Origin: Hermatobates lingyangjiaoensis
Taxonomy: Eukaryota > Arthropoda > Insecta > Hemiptera > Hermatobatidae
Direction of reading: 5' to 3'
NCBI GenBank assembly: GCA_026182355.1
Contig: JAPFBL010000035.1
Location: forward strand, 806,001 to 870,000
Length of the DNA stretch: 64,000 nt
This document shows, piece by piece, positions 1-11,504 of the stretch. The stretch's first letter is position 1; each line of letters starts with the position of its first letter. The notes beneath the pieces are model-generated. The model had not been told where the DNA came from. It ran no database searches and saw only the letters and a program-made list of their open reading frames with translations. The translations under genes and the position numbers were made by a program.

Positions 1-636
1 AATCTGTATTATGGATATAATAAAATCTAAACCAGCACATGCAAAAGTATTAACACAAGAAAATTATCAAAAGTCAAATAAGTATGAGCTTTGTTGAAGA
101 TAATTGCATAACTTAAGTGCAAATATTACGAAGTAATATTTGAATGTTAGAATGATTTAATATTGCAGTATTAAAAATTGGCATCTGTTTAATCAAACAT
201 GTTTGAAGTAAAGTTTACTTGTGTTCACTAACAATAAAAATTTTTTGGTTTCTACCTACCTAACAGGCCTTTTCTCCTCCTGAAGCGGACGGGTGTCAAA
301 ATATAGCAGTAAATTTCTGCCAATGTTTTCTTAGTAGTAACTATATATACGAAGGACCAGAATTGCAAGTCTCACTTCCTATAATTTTATATTATTATCT
401 ATTGATATTATTTTGTTTTTTAATCCGCTTATTTTATTTACATTTTTAAAATTTGATTTTCAATTTGACAAATGCTTTGTTAAAGTTTGGAGGGTTGTCC
501 TCCTTGTAAATATGTGACATGTAAATGTTTGTGAAGATTCACTATCCTTTAAGCCATTAATAAATAACTTTTAGCTTCTTTAATGAGGTATTAAACATTG
601 AATTATTAATTCTAGCAACACCATTGCGGGTGCTTT

Positions 637-658
637 GGGGGGGGGGGGGGGGGGGGGG
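637..658. repeat. 22-base poly-G run
   Basis: An uninterrupted run of 22 G in otherwise AT-rich DNA. Its length may be unreliable in an assembly. Confidence 0.9.
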
Positions 659-1649
659 AATATACTTTTATTAATCGACAAACTTCACTGATGCTCCTTC
701 CCTGTTTTCACTATCTCAGACATTAAACTGGACTCCCATACATTATCCAAGTACTTGTGGAAATAATGGCTATAAAAAACAAGAAGTAATAATAATAAAC
801 CATATGAAGGAGATATTAATCTCTCATAGAACCACTGAAAATGATCCCTAAGTTCCTAAATGTCCCACTAAGAGGACAACAAAGTTAATTTCTTTCCTTA
901 AGATTCTAGCTCTACATAAGAATGTAAGTAACTTTTTTCCATGAAGATAATAGTAATTTTAATGTTGACCAAGATCGACATTGGTAGTCCATGGATCCAT
1001 GATTGCAATTTGCTAATCCAATATAGAATAATAATGAACCCATTTCAAAGGATATTATTATCGTTTATGTAAATTTAAAAAAAAAACTGAAAAAAACCCT
1101 AAAAAACCCCATATCAATATTTTGTTTTGATTAACTGACCTGAAAAAATTTTTTTACAAAGTGACTAGCTTACCCCACTTTATCAGTGGGGATAAGTACC
1201 GACCGATTTTGAGTTCTAAGCATACTAGACGTGACCTAATTTTGTTCTCTTTCAAATAATCCTCAGGATATTCCAGTATTAGGTAAAAGAACATTTGCAG
1301 GCTTCATAATTTCCAATCCATAAATTTTCTGAATTAAATTGATTACAGATTTATAACTTGTTTTCACTTCGTTAGATTTAATTTAGCTTCTTATTTAATT
1401 TATTATGAATTCAAATAAAATTAATTTAGTTATAATAAAATTTAATATATCCTTCAATATTTTTAATTAAAATTTAATTTAAAAAACTGTATTATGAACA
1501 TAATTCAAGTAAAGTTGCAAATGTATACATACTAAATAAAAAACTGATTAAAGTAATATATGCGTATTATTTAAAATTCTATTTTTGTAAAAGATAATCT
1601 TAAAACTGGGGAAATGACATTGTGGCAAATGATCAAAAATCCATAAATG

Positions 1650-1742
1650 ATCTTTACGGATCAAAATGAAACTATACCTATAAATAGAACCTTATTTGGA
1701 GATCAAGTTGATATATTTTTAAAATTACATTCACCAAAAGAG
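1650..1742. repeat. Direct repeat copy 1 (about 93 bp)
   Basis: The segment from ACGGATCAAAATGAAACTAT to the CACCAAAAGA near 1741 recurs at 2546-2638 with only a few substitutions. The copies are in the same orientation, about 895 bp apart, and flank a copy of a dispersed repeat. Confidence 0.85.
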
Positions 1743-2089
1743 TTTTGAAAGAGATGCTCGGGCCAAGTTCTGTTAGGTGCTCATCAGTCAGCATAAAATA
1801 CAAGTACTGCAAACTTATGTGATAACCTTTATGTTGAAAGGTTAGTCAAGTTAAAAAAAAGTCGTCCTAAAGCTCTATAATTAATATCCAAATTTTAATT
1901 TTTAAATTCAGACCAAACTTCTATCATTGATTTAATTAATTTTGATTTGTATCAAGTTTCTGATGAAAAGGTTTTCATGTTCCTGGTTTATTTAATGATT
2001 TTTACTAAAATGCTTATTTTAGCCTCGGTCAGAACTTGTACCTCATGTGTTTACAAAATAATAACTTTATTTTACTTGACTATAAGTGA

Positions 2090-2460
2090 AGTAAAGTGAT
2101 CATGAAAAAATTTGATCTCGATATTTTGACGGAATAATATGTTTTGAGGTCCCAGAAGTCGTTTTATGAAGTTCTTTCGTTGAAGTCTATGTGTGTGTGT
2201 GTGTGGGTGAGTATGTATCCAAAGTTTGTGGATACGCTACGGTCCACAATCTTTGATGGATCAAATTGATATTTCACAAAAAAAATGTGCCTCATTTTGT
2301 AGATGAGCTCTATTGTTTGGGAGCAATTATGGATGACGGGAAAGTCACTTTTTTCCCCTCCTAAACTACTAACTCTAGAGTTTTGAAATTTTGGTATTAT
2401 CGTCGAGATCACAAAAGCAATAAAAAAAATACCTTCAGATTTTTAAAACATCGGAAATAT
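2090..2460 (+). repeat. Dispersed repeat family R, copy 1
   Basis: Shares an ordered set of blocks with 20820-21130 and, reversed, with 41440-41650: ATGTTTTGAGGTC, then a GTATGTAT...CCAAAGTTTGTG block, then a GATGWGCTCTATT block. Age and class are unknown; no coding potential is seen. Confidence 0.6.
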
Positions 2461-2545
2461 TTTTTTGTTCAATAAAATGTAAAAATTTTGACTTATAATT
2501 CAATTTGAAAGCTAGTGAGACCGATATAAGCAACAGAGCTTGACG

Positions 2546-2638
2546 GATCAAAATAAAACTATACCTATAAATAGAACCTTATTTGGAGATCAAGTTGATA
2601 TATTTTTAAAATTAAATTCACCAAAAGAACGTTACAGT
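2546..2638. repeat. Direct repeat copy 2 (about 93 bp)
   Basis: Near-identical partner of 1650-1742. It starts GACGGATCAAAATAAAACTA and shares TATTTGGAGATCAAGTTGAT. Two direct copies around unique sequence could be the ends of one element or a local duplication. Confidence 0.85.
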
Positions 2639-3149
2639 ATATTTTCTGTTTATGAAAATGTTTTTTTTTTACGCTAAACGGCTCACTAAAATCATTCAAA
2701 TTTGTCCAAAAATGGAACACAAAACAGCAACTAGTGAAAAAAAATGCATGAAATTCTAATCACGGCAAAGAGCAATAAAATTATAAAAACGGGTTGTTTA
2801 TCCTAGACTAACGGATCACCTGCTATACTTTTCGAATTTATTGATATTTCTTTACATTGTTTATATTGACTTAGAATTTTTGAGTAAATCAACTGAAATA
2901 AAATTAATGTTTATAATGCAAAATTTTGAACAAATTATTGACTTGTATGATATGAAAGGAATAATATTTTTACATCTAAAAGATCACAGCCAATGAACAC
3001 AAATTGCTGTTGCTTTTCATGGTATGACATTTGTCTCACAAAATATTCTAATCTATCTAAATAAAATAATGATTTTGTCTGTACATTGCTTAGAACTGAC
3101 TCATTTCAGGTTTTCTTTACGTTTCATACATTGGAGAAACCGAATCCAC

Positions 3150-3475
3150 CCTTAAAAAAATTTCTGTCGGTTTGTCAGTTTGTCGGTTTGTCACACGCAA
3201 ACTCAGCCACCATAAGACATACCAAGCTGAAGCTTTTACAGTAGATTTGTGTGTGTTTAACTTAAAATATAGGCTCTGAATTGATTGAAAATTCAACGTA
3301 GAAGTGAAGTTATGGACGTTTAAAGCAAAGACGTTTGTCACAAGTAAACTCAGCCACCATAAGACATAGCAAGCTGAAACTTTTCACTAGATTTGTGTAT
3401 GACTAACTTAAAACATAGGCTCTAAATACATTGATAATTCAGTACAGAAGCGAAGTTATGTTGTTTTAAGCTTTA
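3150..3475. repeat. Two-unit degenerate tandem repeat, about 170 bp period
   Basis: The stretch with ACTCAGCCACCATAAGACAT, TAGATTTGTGT, ATAGGCTCT and GAAGTTATG appears at about 3200-3315 and again at about 3345-3460. Before it, TCGGTTTGTCAGTTTGTCGG is a short internal repeat. Confidence 0.75.
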
Positions 3476-4683
3476 TTTTCCTAACTTCACAGACAAGTTT
3501 GTTTTGAAAATACACAAGTGTAGCAAGTAGGTATTGTTAGTTGATTTTAATTTCATTGGAGCATATGAATATATTGCGTATTTGACATCATTGAAAAGGT
3601 ATTTCCCAGAGGTGAGGATGTACTATCTATTAAGAATAAATAGCTTGGTGAACGAATTAAATTGGATCAGTTCATTCATATTGAGCCTTGTTATCTGATC
3701 AACTTATGAATTAAAATGGGCCAGTTCACTCATATTGTGCTTGTAACACGATGCGCCCTATAATCTGAAAAATTAGGTTCCCCGTTGTATTGAATCTTAA
3801 AAGAGCAGAAGTAAATTGAAATCAATACTGAGCAGAAGTAAATTGAAATCAATACTGAGCAGAAGCAAATTGAAATCAATACTGAGCAGAAGTAAATTGA
3901 AATCAATACTGAGCAGAAGTAAATTGAAATCAATACTGAGCAGAAGTAAATTTAAATTGAGGAAATAATAATTCGACGGCCTTGTTATCAATTTATATTT
4001 GAAGTAAAATGAAATAACTTCAAATTATTAAGAACTATATGTACTAATTTAATCTGAAAAATTAGGTTCCCCGTTGTATTGAATTAAACGAATAATTGAA
4101 ATCAATATGAGATAATGAAACAAAGAAGATAAATTGAAATCAATACTGAGCAGAAGTAAATTGAAATCAATACTGAGCAGAAGTAAATTGAAATCAATAC
4201 TGAGCAGAAGTAAATTTAAAATTGAGGAAATAATAATTCGACGGCCTTTTACAATTATATATTTGAAGTAAAAATAAAAAAAACTTCAAATTATTAAGAA
4301 CATTATATTTATAATTATAATCTGAAAAATTAGGTTCCCCGTTGTATTGAATCTTAAAAGAGCAGAAGTAAATTGAAATCAATACTGAGCAGAAGTAAAT
4401 TGAAATCAATACTGAGCAGAAGTAAATTGAAATCAATACTGAGCAGAAGTAAATTGAAATCAATACTGAGTAGAAGTAAATTGAAATCAATACTGAGCAG
4501 AAGTAAATTGAAATCAATACTGAGCAGAAGTAAATTGAAATCAATACTGAGCAGAAGTAAATTGAAATCAATACTGAGCAGAAGTAAATTTAAAATTGAG
4601 GAAATAATAATTCGACGGTCTTTTACAATTATATATTTGAAGTAAAAATAAAAAATAACTTCAAATTATTAAGAACATTATAT
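3472..4683 (-). other. Probable 3' UTR, poly(A) signal at 3472-3477
   Basis: No coding signal is seen after the cyclase stop. The first AATAAA on the minus strand downstream is at 3477-3472 (TTTATT on the plus strand). If it is used, the 3' UTR would be about 1.2 kb and would consist mostly of the 27-bp repeat blocks. AATAAA is common in AT-rich DNA, so this is inference. Confidence 0.35.
3761..4680. repeat. Three-fold higher-order repeat with 27-bp satellite units
   Basis: Three tandem modules (about 3761-4030, 4051-4310 and 4321-4680) each open with the same sequence (TCTGAAAAATTAGGTTCCCC) and contain a run of 27-bp units beginning GAGCAGAAGTAAATTGAAAT. Each closes with a shared tail around AATAATTCGACGGCCTTTTA. 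Unit starts are at 3803, 3830, 3857, 3884, 3911 and 3938; then 4148, 4175 and 4202; then 4360 and every 27 bp to 4576. The three runs have about 6, 3-4 and 9 units. Because 27 is a multiple of three, both strands show long repetitive open frames. These are artefacts of the array, not genes. Confidence 0.95.
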
Positions 4684-4815
4684 TTATAATTTATCATCAA
4701 AAGGGGTTTTGACAAAATAAGTAACTAGTTGTCCTTTGCCCTTGACGTAGGTAGGCCCTCGACAATGACAGTCGTAGCCCATCCTGAAGAGTACTTTGGC
4801 TGTGTCTTCCGTAAC
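4684..4815 (-). CDS. Adenylyl cyclase exon e15: C-terminus and stop
   Basis: The terminal coding exon has 132 bp, counting the stop codon TAA at 4684-4686. It starts in phase 0 after GAGTTTTTCAG and reads VTEDTAKVLFRMGYDCHCRG, PTYVKGKGQLVTYFVKTPFD and DKL. The Lys of VKGKG binds the triphosphate in family structures, and 'TYFV' ends C2a. The protein stops about 10 residues after it, as is usual for this group. The three-fold 27-bp repeat array begins immediately downstream of the stop in gene orientation. Confidence 0.96.
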   Translation of the reverse strand, partial: VTEDTAKVLFRMGYDCHCRGPTYVKGKGQLVTYFVKTPFDDKL

Positions 4816-6654
4816 CTGAAAAACTCAAATAAATAAGTATTCCACGCCAAACCTCAGCTTTACTTAGATTGAATAAGTTGCATTACTTTACTCATTCGAA
4901 TGTTTTTTTTTTGTTGAATAAAAGAAAGTGTTTCTAATGTTGAGTTACTCATATGTTTTTTTTATATGACTTGCAAATTCTAAAGGACTTTCCAAGTTAT
5001 TCAACCTTTGTTCCACTCCTGAATTGACTAGTATCGTTGGTCTCCTATGACACCATGAAGCTGTTTCACCTCGGTACTGCTAAGAGTTCTCTGAATTGAA
5101 AATATATGCTATTAAGAATTTTCCAGTCTCACATTTAATATTTGCAATTTGCGGAGTTCTGTATCTGCATTCATTAAACTAGGGGGTAGCTAGAGTCTAG
5201 CTAAGCTGCTAAAAACTATGTCTATGCTAACTATGCTAAAAACAGTACAATAAATGTGGTATAGGCATATTTTTTCATCCTCTAGAGTAGAAATTATAAC
5301 ATTGTTGTAGCTACTTAGCTGAAAATGAATATACTCGTAGTTCAAAAAAAAACTTGAAGGTTGAATAACAGTATTAGCTGAAAAAATATTGCTTTTCAAA
5401 TATTGTAAAGTTCTTTTCAAAGGTAAATCTCCTCACATTTTAAGGCATTCTCTTTTCCTAGGGTTACAGTTCAGAAAGTTCGTCTCCTCTGTTCAAGAGA
5501 TCAATAAAGTATCGAAAAGTTACCGTAGGATCGAACTTTCGATCAAAGTATGTTCTGAGTCTATGAGTATCCCAGCAAGTAAGACTGTGAAACTATTATC
5601 ACCACTTTTCTTACATCTTTAAATGTAGTATTTGAAATAATATAAAAAGTCAATATTTGTTAACATAAGTTGCATGTGTTTACAAGTCTACATGTACCTT
5701 TCTTTTCATTTGTACCATAAAAAATCGACAAAAATAAGAAATTAAATATCAATATAAAGTTACACACAAACGGGGGTCAGGATAGCTCAGTGGTTAACGT
5801 ACTCGCCCCTGAACGGATGGGACCGGGGTTCGATCCCCACCCGGCCCTCTATTTCTTCATGCGGGAGGTGGATAAATCTCAGCACTTCGTCTCTCAGAGA
5901 AGGACGTTAAACCGTCGGTCACAAGCCTGTACGATGTCAGGTACAATGTTAAAGATCCCTACTCTAAATACATTTGAGTTAGGCAAAATTTAGGACTCCC
6001 ACTGTAGAAGCAATCTTCATTGTGTGGTATCAAAAGAGCCAGTGCTCGGCCTAAGTGTGTTCCCTTGTGAAGCTGCCACTGCAACCTAAGCTAACCTAAC
6101 CTACATAGAAACATACATAGAAATAAGTTATTAAAAATATATATGAATGTTGTTTCATTTAGCAAGCTAACATTTTAAATAAGAATATAATTGAAATAGT
6201 TTAATTGGAGTTTTAATTATCTATTGTTCTTCCAATTTTCTATTTTTATCGTAGTTAATTAATAGTTTCATTTTTGGTTGAATATTTTTTATTGTGAACA
6301 GGTTGTACAAGACCCAGTGAAGAAGGCTGTGTAATGACAAGAGGACACAGGTCCCATGGAGCGCTTTCTAGTGAGATAATCAGTAAGTAATCAATTTTAA
6401 TTCTGCATGCTACCGATAGAGTTTGCCTCCTGTCTAAAACATATGTATATAGACCGAAAATTGACATGATTGTAGCTCAACTAGTTTTCAGGTTTATTTG
6501 CAACACTGCATTTATATTTTTGATTTACATATACACTTATTGTTTGGTTAATTATACTGATCATTTATACATTTTTTTGTATAGACGTTAACGAGCACTG
6601 TAATTAGTTTATTAAGCTGTTTGGAATTAACTAAATATGTTGAGATAACATTAC
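4816..6654. other. Cyclase intron between e14 and e15
   Basis: AT-rich intron. Apart from the SINE at 5773-6105 I see no feature. The open frames at 5190-5622 lack protein-like composition. Confidence 0.7.
5773..6105 (+). mobile_element. tRNA-derived SINE, copy 1
   Basis: The head carries RNA polymerase III internal promoter boxes: A box around GATAGCTCAGTGGTTAACG and B box GGTTCGATCCC, spaced as in a tRNA. The body continues through GGACGTTAAACC and the segment GAGTTAGGCAAAATTTAGGA to an AACCTAAGCTAACCTAACCT tail. The same head and body occur on the minus strand at 36873-37236, which shows that it is dispersed. The acceptor-stem ends do not pair well, so it is not a working tRNA gene. The tail contains CCTAA units like insect telomere repeats, which may be coincidence. 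Confidence 0.88.
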
Positions 6655-6779
6655 CTGAATTCTACCCATCATGCCACAAGAGTCCATCCTAGAGGCAACA
6701 TTGACAGTGTTGCCCCAAATGTCATACTGAGGCTTCTGTGCCCCAACCACTCCCGCAATCACTGGGCCATGGTTTAGTC
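6655..6779 (-). CDS. Adenylyl cyclase exon e14: C2a catalytic loop
   Basis: The 125-bp exon follows GTATTTCCAACAG and precedes GTAATG. It reads [20 protein letters not shown] and [20 protein letters not shown], then Q. The Asp of QYDIWGN contacts the adenine ring, and the Asn and Arg of NTVNVASR stabilise the transition state. All three are present, so the site looks active. '[11 protein letters not shown]' is an arthropod-like variant of MDSTGVLGKIQ. It ends in phase 0. Confidence 0.97.
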
Positions 6780-7344
6780 CTGTTGGAAATACAATTTCAA
6801 AACACCATTAGAACGAGAATCCAATATTATTTAGGTTAGCAGTTATATCTCAGAAGGGTTTAATAAAAAAAAAAATTGAGTTTTAATTTCTAACTTCTTG
6901 TGGAATAGGCGTTGTTAACAAGAGATGGGTGATCAGATACAACTATCTTCAGGCTCACCACACCAAAGGCTTACTAAACTCTAGTTTTCTTCAGATGGTA
7001 AATTGTTTTAAAAAAACCATTAAACGTAAAATCCGAATTATATACTGACATATCGATGTTGATAAGTTCTGTTTTGTGTTCTTTGTATTTTTGTTTTGTG
7101 AAGTCATGCAGTTGAAAAGCTATAACCGCACTTATATGTATATATATACAGATATTTTTAATATTTTTTCAATTCTTAATTTTCTGTTCTTTTGAATTTT
7201 ATATTTATGAAGATTCCTTTTTATTATTTTTTTTTCACGTTGCTATTCTTCTTCAGCATTGCTACTACTTTTTTTCGTTTTCGTTGTGACCAACCTGTAC
7301 CTATTCCGTGAAGCTGTCCAGTTGGCTTTCGTCTTCTCACTACT

Positions 7345-7395
7345 TAACTTCCCTTCTTGAGGATAACCGTTAAAAGGGTCGAAATATTGAATGTC
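7345..7395 (+). ncRNA. Degenerate hammerhead-like motif, family D
   Basis: TTGAGGA, then a short stem region and GTCGAAATATTGAA. The first core base is T instead of C, but stem I (TTC/GAA) and the ATAT stem III with T at the cleavage position are kept. Probably a decayed copy. Confidence 0.4.
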
Positions 7396-7479
7396 AGTCT
7401 TAATTTCTGTTTTTCATTGGTGTTTCTCAAAGTTTTTAAAGTATATACGAGTATAGTTCAATTTAGATGAAGAAACATA

Positions 7480-7640
7480 GAAAAATTAAAAGCACAGATG
7501 CAGTCTCTAATTTTCGATTTGAACCGTCCTTAGGAGACATAAGAGATGGAAACCAAGTTAGCTCTCCAACCGTCTCTGTACCGGTGCGCTTGGTTATCCC
7601 TCCTGAAGATGGTTCAAACTTATTGGTTTATTTCCGTTTC
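7480..7640. repeat. Inverted pair of Penelope-type terminal pieces, family A
   Basis: The minus-strand half matches the family A ribozyme region (CAGTCTCTAATTTTCG, then TTTGAACCGTCC). The plus-strand half reads AACCGTCTCTGTACCGGTGC to TCCTGAAGATGGTTCAAAC. Both are mutated. Arms are shortened compared with 49161-49797. Confidence 0.6.
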
Positions 7641-7784
7641 TAATGATTTCATTTCCATTGTATATAAATATTCATTGGTTATGAGGATTATCCTTACATG
7701 AAATGCATGCAGTATATAATAAAGGATGAATTGCAGATAAAATAACAAACAATGAAACAAAATATTAAACCTTGACATTGTTAC

Positions 7785-7902
7785 CTAATCTGAGCTTGAA
7801 ACGTTGGAATGATTCCTTGTTGATCTGTTCGAGCAAAGCCATTAGTGCTATAGCGAATTCAACTAAGACGACGACGTTGTGGTCAGACTCTTTGACAGGA
7901 TC
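7785..7902 (-). CDS. Adenylyl cyclase exon e13: C2a helix
   Basis: The 118-bp exon follows TCTCCTTTGAAG and precedes GTAACA. It reads DPVKESDHNVVVLVEFAIAL, then MALLEQINKESFQRFKLRL, plus one base of a Gly codon completed by e14. 'VEFA..L...L..IN..SF..FKLR.G.NHGPV' is the conserved C2a region preceding the catalytic NTVNVASR loop. Coding probably does not extend upstream of the acceptor, although the frame stays open there. Confidence 0.94.
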
Positions 7903-10386
7903 CTTCAAAGGAGAAACTAACTTAGACAAAAACGTAATAGGGCGAACAACACAATCCAATATTCAATTCAAAATAAATTAGCTGTATATAGGGTGTTGTA
8001 AAAGTGATTTTTATTACACATTAGTTCGCATTCAATATTTACTGTTTATATTTTTGACTTTCTGCACTATTCTTTGAGCACAAACGTATAAGAAGTTATT
8101 CTTCATTGTGACAGGAACATTGGATCTGCATATCGGAATAACTGAAGCCCTAAAGCAGATATGAACAAGCCATGATACGAGTAGGGCCCATTTGGGAGAG
8201 AATAGTTTTTTTATGTATATATTTTTATTTATATTCTCTTTATTTATTTATTATTATGTTTTATTTTATTATATAAAAATATGATAAAGTAAAAGATAAA
8301 GAGTAACCTCTATCGTTACTTTTTCAATGATTATATTCAGTTTTTTTAAAACACCTCTTTTGAACTCACTTTCCTTCCTCTTTCAACATTGGAAGGTAAT
8401 TTACTGAAATTAGTCGAGTAAGCAAGAAAATGAAGGAGGTACAAATATTTCTAAGCCTAGAATAGAAATGAGTTTCTAATGAGATAGAAATAAATATCTC
8501 ATTTTACTGCCTTTAAATATTATGTTTTAAGGGTGTAGACTATCATAATTTTGGGATGTAGTATTGGAAGCAGGCTCATAAACATAATATATCTTGGATA
8601 CGTTTTTGGATTACTTTCAAGGTAAAAACTAATCTTCACAATGATATGTTTATAAATAAAAACAACACGTTTGCAACATTTTTTGTCCATCCGCTGGTTA
8701 TATCTAAAATGTAAGTAAACTTTTATGAAAGAAATTTGAAAACAACGATATTATTTATGTTAAAAACAAAATATTGCAATATTGACTTTACGGAAAGATG
8801 TGATGTGGTCGTAAGTCAAGATTGCACGAAAGTCGCAAAGGACTGCCTTCAACTTCCCTTTGTCAAGTTTGCAACATAATATTTGGTTTTTACTATAAAT
8901 AATAAACTTTTTTTAAAAGTCGTCTTTATATATGTCAACTTATATTTAAGATATACCTTGCGGTTGAACTCAAAGTAGTTGAAACCTATTTTTGTTATAT
9001 ATTGACATATTTTCTCTGAAGACTTGATTTTGCCTCGGATTTCTAACATGGACAAATATCATACAATAAATAATTGCACAATTTACGAACTAATTATAAT
9101 TACCTAAATTCTTTTGGCAATCAGATATGTATCCGATGTAGTTAAATCATATTTTTCTTGCATTTCCTCCACATATGTCATCCACAGGTAGTTTCTTTGG
9201 AAGGACGGTTCAGTAGAGTTAAGTTTAAAACAATTTAGCAGCCCACTAACTTCGTAGTATGTTTAATAATTCCGATTTTGACAAAAAGAGGTTTCAGCAT
9301 GGAGAAACTGATAGACATGAAACGAATGTGCTAAAGATTTCGCTATAACTTCCAAATGCAGATATCCTAACGGAAAAACTTTAGATTACCTTACTCAAGC
9401 CTGCTCCATTGTTCCAATAAAATATCATCATTGTAAAACCATTTACATAATAAACTTAAAAGCATACAGAAGGCTAATCTTACATGTTTGTTAGAGTGAA
9501 ATGGTTAATCAGTACAAATATAGGAAGTTAAAATCTTTTGATTGTTTGTTCATTTCGTTGCGTTCAAAATCTGCTTTTATTTTGTTCATTGAATCTTAAA
9601 AGTAGTTATTTGCATTAACATTTTGATTACGTTTCAATTCAACTTCTATTAATCATAGGAAGAAGATGTGAATGAGAAAATTGGTTAGATGCATTTACTT
9701 CAAATATCTTAGGAAACTAAATTTTTGCTTTTAATCTTATTATACGAATACTAAAGTACGGACGGATTTATAGGTAAAAGCTGTTGTCAGTACAGTCGGT
9801 GTGTCAGTTGTGATTGCTTTATCATTCTCCTTATTCTGAGTCTTTTCTGCCTGTCCCCCAAACATTCCAGACAAACACATCATATATACGCGAAAAGTCA
9901 CTATAAATACGTACGACAAATTATTCATATATATCACAAATACATCATCACGCTTAATTTAATGAAATCACTTTGGACATCTTGTAGACAACGTTCTTGA
10001 GGTTTTCCTTTTCTGTTCATCATAATGAAATCTTTTTGCTGCAGCATTATCTTAGACATTCTCGAAACGTGACTAAACTATATAAAAACGGTAGTTTATT
10101 AATTGAATTATGTAGGTATTGGTAGATTGATTTGTAGTTACTTATTTAATAATTATTCACGTTCTCAAACTTAATTATCTAAGCCAAGCTGAACACACCA
10201 TACAGTATTGAATTAAGGAGGTTAGTTAGTAACCTGACATGTACGAATATCAATTTAATCACAATTAGTAATGAATTTTGTCCACAACTGCTCTGTATTT
10301 ACTGTTACCTTACTTCTGATGCTTTATCTCAAAGATATTTCAATCACTCGGTTGATCAAGTAGAAATGCATTATAAGGCTACCCAC
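7903..10386. other. Cyclase intron between e12 and e13
   Basis: About 2.5 kb of AT-rich sequence in which I see no coding, repeat or RNA signal. The open frames at 8849-9055 and 9740-9937 look like chance. Confidence 0.6.
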
Positions 10387-10491
10387 TTGTGAATGCTGTT
10401 CCTTTCCTGGTTTCAGCCCAGAAGCCAGCATGTATGTACTTCCGATGGTTTTAATCTTCTCAACGCAGCTAAACTTTGGTTTTAAAAGCAA
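10387..10491 (-). CDS. Adenylyl cyclase exon e12: C2a, EKIKTIGSTYMLASGL
   Basis: The 105-bp exon is phase 0 at both ends (acceptor CTTTTCAG, donor GTGGGT). It encodes LLLKPKFSCVEKIKTIGSTY and MLASGLKPGKEQHSQ. The Lys in EKIKTIGS is the C2 residue that selects adenine as the substrate base. 'IKTIGSTYM.A.GL' is invariant across active membrane cyclases. No ATG-started frame covers it, so it is supported by homology and splice sites. Confidence 0.96.
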
Positions 10492-10962
10492 CTGAAAAGT
10501 TTAACAACTTAAATAATAATCCATAATAATTTATATGTACTTAATTACTAGCATACGTAGGTTGTTGAACTAGAATTGGTCAAATTGATGATCAGTATAA
10601 TTCCTGTCAGTGTTTAGATACCTGAACGAATAAGATCTATAAATGCAGTGTATGAGTTAGAAAAGTACTGAGAGAAAATAAAAATGCATGGGTAACCATG
10701 CATATATCTACAAGTATAGATACTTATGTTATGTAGGTATAATGCACTATAGCATAGGATTATGATATACCTATAACAACTTAAAATTATTTTACATCTT
10801 TTTCTTGAAATTTTTGTTGAGTTACAAAAAAGCCCTTTTTTGTAGGGTTTGGATGTATATAGACATTCTCCTCAGTGCAACAAGTAAAGTTAATTTTAAA
10901 TTTACAGTGATTCTAGTGTAACACAATGTAAATGCAAAACTTTTTTCATTCTTGCACAATCA

Positions 10963-11227
10963 ATTTTAGTAAGCCAAAACTTGTTCAACTCTGAGAAAGA
11001 TGTCATATTTTAGTAAGCCAAAACATGTTGAACCCTGAGAAAGATGTCATATTTTAGTAAGCCAAAACATGTTCAACTCTGAGAAAGATGTCATATTTTA
11101 GTAAGCCAAAACATGTTCAACTCTGAGAAAGATGTCATATTTTAGTAAGCCAAAACATGTTCAACTCTGAGAAAGATGTCATATTTTAGTAAGCCAAAAC
11201 ATGTTCAACTCTGAGAAAGATGTCATA
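10963..11227. repeat. 44-bp tandem repeat, 6 units
   Basis: Exact 44-bp period. Each unit contains TTTTAGTAAGCCAAAACATG and CTGAGAAAGATGTCATA. Six units are nearly identical; the first two differ by a few bases. Units are contiguous without spacers. No open frame spans it. Confidence 0.95.
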
Positions 11228-11326
11228 TACATCAAAACGTTTGCAAAAAGAAGTTCTTAAGAAAAAAGCGTAAGGCTGAACACGAATATTGTGGTGAAGA
11301 AAAAGCATTATATCAACATTGTATAT

Positions 11327-11360
<34 letters not shown>

Positions 11361-11504
11361 TATCATAATATAAGTGTAATAATATTCAATTATTTTAATA
11401 AATAATCATATTACAATAAAATTATTGTGATATAATTATAATATTAAAATGTAACTATATTATATTACCAATTCAAACATTACATGGATGACATTATAAT
11501 AGAG

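Larger units (their letters stand above)
1..3471. other. Downstream intergenic DNA with dispersed repeats
   Basis: AT-rich DNA without a recognisable gene. It holds a degenerate ribozyme-like motif (270-315), a 22-base G run (637-658), a duplicated 95-bp segment, one copy of a dispersed repeat (2090-2460) and a two-unit repeat at 3150-3470. Open frames at 2164-2412 and 3117-3341 fall inside these repeats and have no protein-like features. Confidence 0.6.
6780..7784. other. Cyclase intron between e13 and e14
   Basis: Contains a degenerate ribozyme-like site at 7345-7395 (family D) and an inverted pair of family A pieces at 7480-7640. The rest is AT-rich with no signal. Confidence 0.7.

Noticed and set aside
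270..315. Hammerhead at TCCTGAAGCGGACGGGTGTC
   Set aside because: Resembles family D, but both the GA of the core and the G of GAA are changed. Decayed.
3730..4645. Long repetitive open frames on both strands (ISIYFCSVL and KSILSRSKL repeats)
   Set aside because: They come from a 27-bp (3 x 9) satellite unit; the amino acid repeat mirrors the DNA repeat exactly on both strands.
5773..5846. tRNA gene
   Set aside because: The promoter boxes are good, but the acceptor stem does not pair, and the sequence continues into a SINE body present in a second copy.
10963..11227. CRISPR array
   Set aside because: Units are contiguous without unique spacers, and the context is a eukaryotic intron.
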